Assembly (NCBI GenBank): GCA_937883755.1
Contig: CAKZYA010000061.1
Location: forward strand, 1 to 64,000
Source of the DNA: an uncultured Flammeovirgaceae bacterium
GTDB taxonomy: Bacteria > Bacteroidota > Bacteroidia > Cytophagales > Cyclobacteriaceae
DNA length: 64,000 bases
Direction: 5' to 3'
In this document: positions 8,465 to 14,908 of the stretch, one piece after another
Numbering within the stretch: position 1 is the first letter of the stretch
Layout of the letters: the number at the start of each line of letters is the position of its first letter
Translations under genes and position numbers: made by a program
The notes under the pieces: generated by a model
The model's input: only the letters and a program-made list of their open reading frames with translations
Databases searched by the model: none
Told to the model about the DNA's origin: nothing

Positions 8465-9562
8465 TTACAATCTCGCAGGTTTTGTAAGAATTTTTGCTTT
8501 TTCTACTCGATTAAACTTCCATCTCAGTCCAAATAAAGGCCTTAAGAAACCAATCCTTCTAATGATGAACTCATAAATGAGATAACATACTACGCCAGTG
8601 AATACTACGATAGCTATGAATTTCAGCAAGACTGGTATCTGCAACGGTAATATGATCGCAGCTCCGGCATATAGTACAAACATATGAATGATGTACACGG
8701 GATAAGCAGCTTGACTTAAGTAGCTTAACGTGATGCTCGGTCTATTCAAGTATTTGTAACCAAACCCGAAGACTCCTAAGATCCATAGATTGGACTCAAT
8801 GGCCATCAGATAGCCGGGTGCTTTTATTTCGAGTACTACTAAGCGAATGATATACAAAACGATCGCTAATCCTAGATAAAGCCATCTCCAGGTCAGAACA
8901 GTTTGCCAGAACGTCTTCCCACTGTACACAAATAGGAAGCCAAAAAAGAAGGCCAGAAGCCCCAGGAAAAAGCCATGCCACGTTAGCGCATACAGTTCAA
9001 ATGCCTGGGGCTTAAGAATTAAAGCTTCAATGATGAAAAAGGCTGATAACGATAGGGGACCCAAGGGATTACTCACGAAAGAGGAGAGGCCTTTTGTAAA
9101 CCTACTGTCTTCATGTTTCTTCAGATAGAAAAAGAGCGGGGATAGGAGCAGCACATAGGTGAAAATATTTCCTAGAAACCATAAATGACCAGGATGCGGA
9201 TAATAGCCCAAGGGCAAATTGTAGTGTCCCTGAAAAATAAACATGTGCAACGGAACGATGGCAATGATACCGAAGATGAAGGGTAAAAGAATCCGCTTGC
9301 TGCGCTCCAGCAGCAACTGTCGCCAGTTTCGTTTTCGGATGGCAAAGTAGACACCCATGCCCGATACGTAGAATAGAAGGGGAATCCGCCAGACGTTAAG
9401 CATAGTCATAGGTTTCCATAAACCTTCCATTAGCTCATCGCTTCGGATAAAGCCAATGAACATGGCCCAGGGCTGGAAAATAATGGCTATATGATAAATC
9501 AGTAGTAATCCAATAGCAATCACGCGCAGCCAGTCAATATCGTGTCTTCTTTCGGTTGTCAT
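8465..9562 (-). CDS. Membrane acyltransferase (acyltransferase 3 family)
   Basis: 365 residues with about ten hydrophobic helices. The opening RRHDIDWLRVIAIGLLLIYH carries the family's Arg/Asp-x-x-R and catalytic-type His; further marks are FYVSGMGVYFAIRKR and GHLWFLGNIFTYVLLL. These inner-membrane enzymes transfer acyl or succinyl groups to extracytoplasmic sugars or peptides (OpgC, OafA relatives). Substrate not readable. The start is the ATG at 9562; the preceding ankyrin gene stops 22 bases upstream, so co-transcription is likely. Confidence 0.88.
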   Translation of the reverse strand: MTTERRHDIDWLRVIAIGLLLIYHIAIIFQPWAMFIGFIRSDELMEGLWKPMTMLNVWRIPLLFYVSGMGVYFAIRKRNWRQLLLERSKRILLPFIFGIIAIVPLHMFIFQGHYNLPLGYYPHPGHLWFLGNIFTYVLLLSPLFFYLKKHEDSRFTKGLSSFVSNPLGPLSLSAFFIIEALILKPQAFELYALTWHGFFLGLLAFFFGFLFVYSGKTFWQTVLTWRWLYLGLAIVLYIIRLVVLEIKAPGYLMAIESNLWILGVFGFGYKYLNRPSITLSYLSQAAYPVYIIHMFVLYAGAAIILPLQIPVLLKFIAIVVFTGVVCYLIYEFIIRRIGFLRPLFGLRWKFNRVEKAKILTKPARL

Positions 9563-9584
9563 CAGTTTATTGATTTTAGATTTA

Positions 9585-10163
9585 CTACTGCAACATCATT
9601 GCTACCACCGGACGAGTCTTTTCCAACTCGTTCATATCAAGCTGTAAGCCCATTGGACTCAGTTGTTGCTCCAGCATCTCGTAGATGGGCTTAACCTCAG
9701 CAAAAGGCCCTATAACTGATTCTCGGGCAGTAGCCCCAAAATTGTTTCTTACGGTTTTGTCTGCTTTGGCATCAAGCAACATTTGCACGATTTCTACCCG
9801 GCCGAAGAAAGCCGCCGAATGCAAGGCAGTTGACCCGTCGTTGTTTTTCGCCGACAGATCAACGCCAGCGTCAATCAGTGCCTGGGCTATTTCCCGTTTA
9901 TCGAATGTGACGGCAGAGATTAAAGGAGTCGAACCACTAAATTGTTCCTTCTCGTTGAGGTCGGTACCAGCCTCGATATGCTGTTTGACTGCCTCAAGGT
10001 TACCAGATATTACTGCCGTCTGAATATCCATTTCGGGCTCATCTACTTCTACTGCTGCCTTTTTATTCGTACTACTGTTTGACTCCGTACAGGCCGGTAG
10101 CAACAGGGCGATGATTGACAGGCTGAACAATGTTCTCAGGAAATTAATCTGTAATGTTTTCAT
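9585..10163 (-). CDS. Ankyrin-repeat lipoprotein
   Basis: 192 residues from the ATG at 10163, chosen because the signal peptide begins there (KTLQINFLRTLFSL...LLPAC); an ATG at 10208 would add 15 residues. Lipobox LPAC, then about four ankyrin repeats (about 50-150) with the GSTPLISAV, GSTALHSAAFFG and VEIVQMLLDAKAD words. Ankyrin lipoproteins serve as periplasmic or surface binding scaffolds; the partner is not readable. Divergent from the AraC-type regulator across 238 bases and probably leading the acyltransferase transcript. Confidence 0.87.
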   Translation of the reverse strand: MKTLQINFLRTLFSLSIIALLLPACTESNSSTNKKAAVEVDEPEMDIQTAVISGNLEAVKQHIEAGTDLNEKEQFSGSTPLISAVTFDKREIAQALIDAGVDLSAKNNDGSTALHSAAFFGRVEIVQMLLDAKADKTVRNNFGATARESVIGPFAEVKPIYEMLEQQLSPMGLQLDMNELEKTRPVVAMMLQ

Positions 10164-10257
10164 GGTCTTAATTTTTAGCATTTGACTTTTAATTATTGTT
10201 TGATACAAAGGTCGGGTAAGTGTTGACGCAAGACTTATGAGCTATGCAGCCAAATCC

Positions 10258-10317
10258 ATAAAGTTTGCAGAAGGGATAAAAACTATGGCGCAGGCGTATA
10301 AACTATGACGCAAACCG
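10258..10317 (+). promoter_or_regulatory. Tandem ATAAA...CTATGrCGCA repeats, candidate operator
   Basis: Three related units begin at 10258, 10276 and 10298, each opening ATAAA. The last two share the 12-base core AACTATG(G/A)CGCA at 10281-10292 and 10301-10312, exactly 20 bases apart, with one mismatch. Spacing of about two helical turns in direct orientation fits binding of two AraC-type half-sites on one face of the DNA. The array lies 85-145 bases upstream of the AraC-type regulator and also upstream of the divergent ankyrin gene. Binding by that regulator is inference. Confidence 0.45.
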
Positions 10318-10401
10318 CGATTTTTCCCCGCCAGAACGCGAATAGCTCTAAGTGAATGTTTGTGGCAGATTTTTTCTACTTTTATCCTAGTTAAAATCAC
10401 T

Positions 10402-12453
10402 ATGTCGGACGCATCAATTATCGGAGACGATTTTATTGACCAAGTAGAAGCCATCATTCAGGCGAACTTCTCTGACGAGCAATTCGGGGTTTCTGAATTG
10501 GCCGAAGCCATGAACATGAGCCGTTCTAACCTGCTCCGAAAGGTTAAGAAACACACCCAGCTTTCGGCCAGTCAGTTCATTCGGCAGTTTCGTTTGAAGA
10601 AAGGTATGGAGTTGCTTAGGCAGCCCCCACTGACGGTATCGGAAGTTTCTCACCGAGTTGGTTTTGGGAGCACGTCCTACTTCATCAAATGCTTTCGGGA
10701 ATACTATGGCTATCCCCCCGGAGAAGTAGGAAAAAGAGAAGCAGAAGAGGAACCTACTAAGGCCAAGTTCTCAAAACCGACGCTATGGACAATTGTAGTA
10801 GCAGCATCGCTAGTACTGCTCATTGGGTTGTTCTTTCTCTTCCGGGAAAAGCCTGCTTCTGATGAGATTGAGTTGGACAAGTCCATTGCTGTTTTGCCCT
10901 TCAAAAATGAAAGTAGCGATTCTACCAACGTGTACTTTATCAATGGGCTGATGGAATCTACGTTGAATAATTTGCAGAAGATTGAAGACCTAAGGGTAAT
11001 CAGCCGAACGTCAGTAGAGAAATACCGAAACACGGACAAGGCCATTCCGGAGATCGCCGAAGAACTTAATGTGAATTACTTTGTGGAAGGCAGTGGGCAG
11101 AAAATCGGTGATCAGGTCGTACTTAATATCCAACTGATTGAAGCTTCCAGTGATCGGCATCTATGGGCGGAGCAATATAGCCGTAAGGTGGTCGATATTT
11201 TTACCTTACAAAATGAGGTGGCTACCAAGATTACCGAGGCGATAGAAGCCATTGTGACCCCGGCCGAACTGGAGCAGATCCAGAAAAAACCTACCGAAAA
11301 TCTGCAAGCCTACGATTACTACCTTCAGGCACTTGACCCATTTTATTCTCGAACCAATGAGAATTTAAAGCGGGCCATAGCCTTATTTGAGAAGGCCATT
11401 GAGCATGATCCTCAATTCGCCCTGGCCCATGCCAACATCGCTATAGCCTATTTCTTTCTCGACCTCCACCAGATAGAGAAACAGTATACCGAGCAGATTA
11501 ATAATTACGCCGATAAGGCGCTACTTTACGATTCCCGATCAGCCGAAAGCCTCATTGCTAAGGCGCTGTACTACATGCATACCCATGAGTATCGATTGGC
11601 CCTACCGCATCTGGAGAAGGCCCTGGAGTATAACCCCAACTCATCCGCAGCGATCCAAGTACTCGCGGATTTCTACGCCCGGGTTATTCCAAATACTGCC
11701 AAATACCTGGAGTACGCCCTCCGGGGCATTCAGCTCGATATCGCTGCCAATGATTCTATCCAGAGAAGTTATATCTACTTGCAGATGAGCAACGCGCTTA
11801 TCCAAAATGGCTTTGTCGATGAATCTATGGCGTATATCAACCAGTCGCTGGATTACGATCCAAATAATTATTATTCACCACATTTGAAGGCATTTATCCT
11901 GTATGCCGAGGACCAAAATATTGAACGAACCAAAGAACTACTGATTAAAGAATGGAGCAAGGATACGACCCGTTTGGACATTCTACAGGATGTGGCGAAA
12001 ATATTTTATCTGCAGGAGGATTATGATAGTGCCTTTCATTACTATAAGAAACTTGTTGAGGCTAGAGACAGAAACAGTTTGGATATTTATGCCCATGAGA
12101 ATATTAAGGTTGGTGTGGTCTACGAAAAGTTGGGCTTAAATGATCGGGCAGCCGAGTTTTTCCAATCGTTTGGCGAATACTGCGAACGGGACGAATCCAT
12201 CTACCAGAGTGCCAGTATGGCGGTGAAGTACGCCCACGAAGGGGAAACCGACCAGGCCATTGAGCAACTCAAGGTTTTCGCTGAACAAGGTAACTACCAG
12301 TACTGGATCGTATTATTCCTGGAAATGGATCCTCTCATCAAGTCCCTGAAAAACCATCCGGAGTTTGACGAGACCATCCAAAAGATCAAAGACCGTTTTT
12401 GGGAAGATCACCAAAAGTTGAAACAGTCATTAGAGGAAAAGGGGCTGATATGA
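10402..12453 (+). CDS. Membrane-tethered AraC-type regulator with TolB-like and TPR domains
   Basis: 683 residues from the ATG at 10402; a GTG-like upstream start at 10360 would only add 14 residues of non-family sequence. Residues 10-112 are an AraC helix-turn-helix pair (LAEAMNMSRSNLLRKVKK and VSEVSHRVGFGSTSYFIKCF). One membrane helix lies near 126-147 (LWTIVVAASLVLLIGLFFLF). Next comes a FlgO/TolB-N-like domain (SIAVLPFKNESSD, VEGSGQKIGD, HLWAEQYSR; about 160-270), then about eight TPR units to the end. Topology should place the DNA-binding part inside and the TPR part outside, a one-component sensor. Known in Bacteroidota, ligand unknown. Candidate operators lie upstream. Confidence 0.87.
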   Translation: MSDASIIGDDFIDQVEAIIQANFSDEQFGVSELAEAMNMSRSNLLRKVKKHTQLSASQFIRQFRLKKGMELLRQPPLTVSEVSHRVGFGSTSYFIKCFREYYGYPPGEVGKREAEEEPTKAKFSKPTLWTIVVAASLVLLIGLFFLFREKPASDEIELDKSIAVLPFKNESSDSTNVYFINGLMESTLNNLQKIEDLRVISRTSVEKYRNTDKAIPEIAEELNVNYFVEGSGQKIGDQVVLNIQLIEASSDRHLWAEQYSRKVVDIFTLQNEVATKITEAIEAIVTPAELEQIQKKPTENLQAYDYYLQALDPFYSRTNENLKRAIALFEKAIEHDPQFALAHANIAIAYFFLDLHQIEKQYTEQINNYADKALLYDSRSAESLIAKALYYMHTHEYRLALPHLEKALEYNPNSSAAIQVLADFYARVIPNTAKYLEYALRGIQLDIAANDSIQRSYIYLQMSNALIQNGFVDESMAYINQSLDYDPNNYYSPHLKAFILYAEDQNIERTKELLIKEWSKDTTRLDILQDVAKIFYLQEDYDSAFHYYKKLVEARDRNSLDIYAHENIKVGVVYEKLGLNDRAAEFFQSFGEYCERDESIYQSASMAVKYAHEGETDQAIEQLKVFAEQGNYQYWIVLFLEMDPLIKSLKNHPEFDETIQKIKDRFWEDHQKLKQSLEEKGLI

Positions 12454-12477
12454 TCAATTGACTAGTCTTCTCGCTCG

Positions 12478-12499
12478 AGCTAGTATCCTCTTACTAGCT
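12478..12499 (+). terminator. Perfect 8-base-pair hairpin after the AraC-type gene
   Basis: AGCTAGTA (12478-12485), a TCCTCT loop, and TACTAGCT (12492-12499) form a perfect stem, 25 bases after the stop of the preceding gene. There is no T-run after it, so it is not a canonical intrinsic terminator; it may protect the transcript's 3' end or be chance. Confidence 0.35.
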
Positions 12500-12632
12500 G
12501 GTATTAGGCAACCTACTTAGAAGTGAATACTACACAGAGATAATAGGCAGTTTGGAGCTACCCCTGGAACAGGGTTGTGAAGGACTATGTAGCCAAAATG
12601 AAGAAGTTTCATTATTTTGACCTAAAAGCTCG

Positions 12633-13196
12633 ATGTACAAAACACTTAGAAATCATTTTGAAGAAACCTTTGATCTAACGGATAAAGAGTTTGCTTTTGT
12701 GCTTACACAATTCAAAATGCAGGATTTCAAAAAAGGTGATTTCATTTTTCAGAATGGCGATCAGATAAAATACGTGTATTTCATTATTTCCGGATTGGTG
12801 AAGCTGATCTACTTTGATAAGGACGCAAATGAACATATCGTTTCCTTTGCAATGGAGGACTGGTGGGAGAGCGACTTTAATGCTTTCTTCACCCAATCTG
12901 AAGCCACCTACTCCCTCAAGTGCCTGGAGGCTACTAGTGTATTCTACATTTCTTTAGCAGGTTACAGAAAACTATGTGAGGAAATCCCAAAAATGGAAAC
13001 CTTTTGGCTCCAAAAATCAAACAGAGGATTTGTCAGTTCGCAGCGCCGAATTCTTTCTCTGCTCACTGCAAATCCCAAAGAAAGATATGAGCAATTTTTA
13101 AAGGCGTACCCTTCCCTTGCGCAAAGAATCTCTAAGACCCAAATCGCCGCCTATTTAGGTGTTTCCCGAGAGACACTAAGTCGTCTTTACTCCTAG
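12633..13196 (+). CDS. Crp/Fnr-family transcription regulator
   Basis: 187 residues. A cyclic-nucleotide-binding-like beta roll (about 15-125: FKKGDFIFQNGDQIKYVYFIISGLVKL) is followed by a helix-turn-helix at the C-terminus (ISKTQIAAYLGVSRETLSRL). The recognition helix reads SRETLSR, matching SRETVGR of E. coli CRP in which Arg180, Glu181 and Arg185 contact TGTGA. Many Bacteroidota members instead have a PESLSR-type helix, so this match is informative. The chain ends directly after the helix. Two TGTGA-N6-TCACA sites lie 10-58 bases downstream, so it probably controls the next operon. The nucleotide-binding phosphate cassette is not evident, so the effector is unknown. Confidence 0.9.
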   Translation: MYKTLRNHFEETFDLTDKEFAFVLTQFKMQDFKKGDFIFQNGDQIKYVYFIISGLVKLIYFDKDANEHIVSFAMEDWWESDFNAFFTQSEATYSLKCLEATSVFYISLAGYRKLCEEIPKMETFWLQKSNRGFVSSQRRILSLLTANPKERYEQFLKAYPSLAQRISKTQIAAYLGVSRETLSRLYS

Positions 13197-13206
13197 CTAG
13201 CGTTTT

Positions 13207-13222
13207 TGTGATTCAAGTCACA
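13207..13222. promoter_or_regulatory. Crp-type operator 1 (TGTGA-N6-TCACA)
   Basis: TGTGA at 13207-13211, spacer TTCAAG, TCACA at 13218-13222: a perfect match to the CRP consensus half-sites with the standard six-base spacer. It begins 10 bases after the Crp-family stop codon. Its centre is 32 bases from that of operator 2, about three helical turns, so both lie on one DNA face. Confidence 0.75.
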
Positions 13223-13238
13223 GCTGACCAGCCAATTC

Positions 13239-13254
13239 TGTGAGTTGACTCACA
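13239..13254. promoter_or_regulatory. Crp-type operator 2 (CTGTGA-N6-TCACAG)
   Basis: TGTGA at 13239-13243, spacer GTTGAC, TCACA at 13250-13254, flanked by C and G so the palindrome extends to six base pairs per arm. The centre (13246.5) lies about 40-45 bases upstream of the start expected for the TAACTTTG element at 13277, the placement of a class II CRP-activated promoter. Confidence 0.75.
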
Positions 13255-13276
13255 GGGGTAGTCTATACCTGCTTTC

Positions 13277-13284
13277 TAACTTTG
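13277..13284 (+). promoter_or_regulatory. Bacteroidota -7 element (TAACTTTG)
   Basis: Exact match to the TAnnTTTG -7 consensus of Bacteroidota. No TTTG -33 element is seen at the usual distance, consistent with a promoter that depends on an activator. It lies 27 bases before the ATG at 13312 and 104 before the RidA start. Confidence 0.6.
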
Positions 13285-13311
13285 AAGTATAAACTTTTAG
13301 AAACAATTGAG

Positions 13312-13458
13312 ATGAAACCAGTCGCCATTTTAGTGATGACTTTGCTAACCGTCGCAAGCCTTCATGCTCAAGAAAAACAGAGAAAAACATGGAAAGAAAA
13401 GAAATTAACCCCTGGACATGGCAAGACGAGCTTCATTATGTTCAAGCTGTTGATGTAA
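13312..13458 (+). CDS. Short signal-peptide reading frame overlapping the RidA-like gene
   Basis: 48 codons starting at the first ATG after the promoter. The first 20 residues (KPVAILVMTLLTVASLHAQ) are a convincing signal peptide ending at Ala-Gln, followed by a basic stretch. The frame then runs on into the RidA-like gene in another phase and stops after 25 more codons of nonsense-like sequence. It may be the orphaned signal peptide of a gene whose body was lost, or of an exported RidA form separated by a frameshift. Not enough to claim a functional peptide. Confidence 0.4.
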   Translation: MKPVAILVMTLLTVASLHAQEKQRKTWKEKKLTPGHGKTSFIMFKLLM

Positions 13459-13778
13459 AGAATCCTAAAAGTACGTTGTACATTTCGGGTCAGACCGCCA
13501 TTGATGCCAATGGTATCTCCAGCACGGCTGACTTTAGGAGTCAGTTACAGCTATCTATTGCCAACCTTAATAAGGTCATAGCCGAGGCGGAATACAAAAG
13601 CTCGGACATCACTCGGCTGACTGTGTATACCACTTCCCTTGACGAGTTAGGCCAAAATTTTGATATCTTTCAGGAATGGATTACGACGAACAATATGAGA
13701 ATAGCTGTCACGGTAGTGGAAGTCAGCAAGCTGTTTGAAACTACCGTGGTGGAGTTAGAGGCAATAGCTGCGAAGTAA
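13389..13778 (+). CDS. RidA/YjgF-family protein without the deaminase arginine
   Basis: 129 residues: VDVKNPKSTLYISGQTAIDANG and VVELEAIAAK bracket the Rid trimeric fold. In E. coli RidA the segment RSCVEVARL supplies Arg105, needed for imine deamination; the aligned segment here is VTVVEVSKL, with Val in place of Arg. This is as in Rid subfamilies without that activity. The start at 13389 gives a family-typical N-terminus and begins inside the short signal-peptide frame. It follows the Crp-type operators and precedes the broken hydrolase, so these were probably one regulated operon. Confidence 0.85.
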   Translation: MERKEINPWTWQDELHYVQAVDVKNPKSTLYISGQTAIDANGISSTADFRSQLQLSIANLNKVIAEAEYKSSDITRLTVYTTSLDELGQNFDIFQEWITTNNMRIAVTVVEVSKLFETTVVELEAIAAK

Positions 13779-13829
13779 CAATATCTTAAAATAATATAAG
13801 CTTTAGTCAACCTTTTAATCCTATATGCC

Positions 13830-14823
13830 ATGAGCAATTCAATAAAAGTATAAGGTTACTTGATAGATCCGCACCTGGATCGTCGAACCGGGTTCTTAAA
13901 AGCACTGAATACTTCTGGAGTACCGGCCCTGGAAACACTCTCAAAAGAAGACGCACGACAGGTGCTAGTAGGAGCACAAGCTGCGACAGAAGTTGACCTT
14001 TCCGGTATCGAATCGAGGAGTCAGAGAAGACTATTGAGGCGGACGGATACAAAATCCAACTAAATATTATTCGTCCCGAAGGCGTAGACGAGGAGCTATC
14101 AGTATTTATCTACATCCAAGGTAGCGGATGGATACTAGGAGATTATCCTACCCATAAGCGAATGGTGAGAGACCTGGTGGTAAGATCAGGTGCGTCGGCG
14201 GTATTCATAAACTATACACCATCCCCAGAAGTGCAATACCCTGTGGCCATCAATGAAATCTATGCTGCTACTAAATGGGTTGCGGAAAATGGAAAACAAA
14301 TTAACGTGGATGGGTCAAGATTGGCGGTAATGGGAAATAGTGTCGGCGGCAATATGGCAACCGTCACTGCCATAAAGGCCAAAGAACAGGGAGGCTCTAA
14401 CATTAAGCTGCAAGTACTCCTTTGGCCAGTGATGGATGCGTCATTTTCTCAAAAATCGTATGATACCTACGCTGAGGATTGCTTCTTAACCACTTCGCTG
14501 ATGCAATGGATGTGGGATTAATACACCACCGATCCAGAAGCTAGAAAGTCTATTTACGCTTCTCCCCTCCAAGCTTCGGTGGAACAGTTGAAAGGCTTGC
14601 CTCCCGCATTGCATTGATTCAGGTTGCTGAGAACGATATTCTCAGAGATGAAGGAGAAGCTTACGGCAGAAAGCTAGATCAGGCAGGGGTGGTGGTCACT
14701 ACCGTGCGATACCATGGAATGATTTACGATTTTGAATTATTAAATGCCTTGGCGGAGCTACCTACCACGAAGTCTATGTTTGATCATGCGGCAGCCGAGC
14801 TCAGAAACTATCTGTTCAAATAA
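13830..14823 (+). pseudogene. Alpha/beta-hydrolase (HSL-type esterase) pseudogene
   Basis: Joined translation gives a full-length hydrolase, but at least four lesions separate it: a stop as the eighth codon (TAA 13851-13853), a frame change near 14013-14017, an in-frame TAA at 14519-14521 (before YTTDPEAR), and a tandem duplication CATTG-CATTG at 14607-14616 that shifts the frame; removing one copy restores PPALIQVAENDILRDEG. Active-site residues have drifted as well: HGGGW reads QGSGW (YIQGSGWILGD), and the catalytic His region reads HGMIYDF where IHD is usual. The nucleophile GNSVGG remains. The last copy ends at 14823. Confidence 0.85.
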
Positions 14824-14844
14824 CTGATCCATCAGCTAACTAGA

Positions 14845-14875
14845 AAGCTGCTCAGATGAGCGGCTTTTTGTTTTT
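14845..14875 (+). terminator. Intrinsic terminator after the hydrolase relic
   Basis: AAGCTGCTC (14845-14853), loop AGAT, GAGCGGCTT (14858-14866) pair with one G-U, followed by TTTTGTTTTT. It closes the plus-strand unit before the convergent permease gene. Confidence 0.8.
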
Positions 14876-14908
14876 CTTACATTAGGTGCTGTAGGGCAAT
14901 TAAATAGT

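Noticed and set aside
10359-10384. TTTG...TACTTTTA as a full -33/-7 promoter for the AraC-type gene
   Set aside because: The spacing of 14 bases is shorter than the usual Bacteroidota gap and the -7 match has one mismatch.
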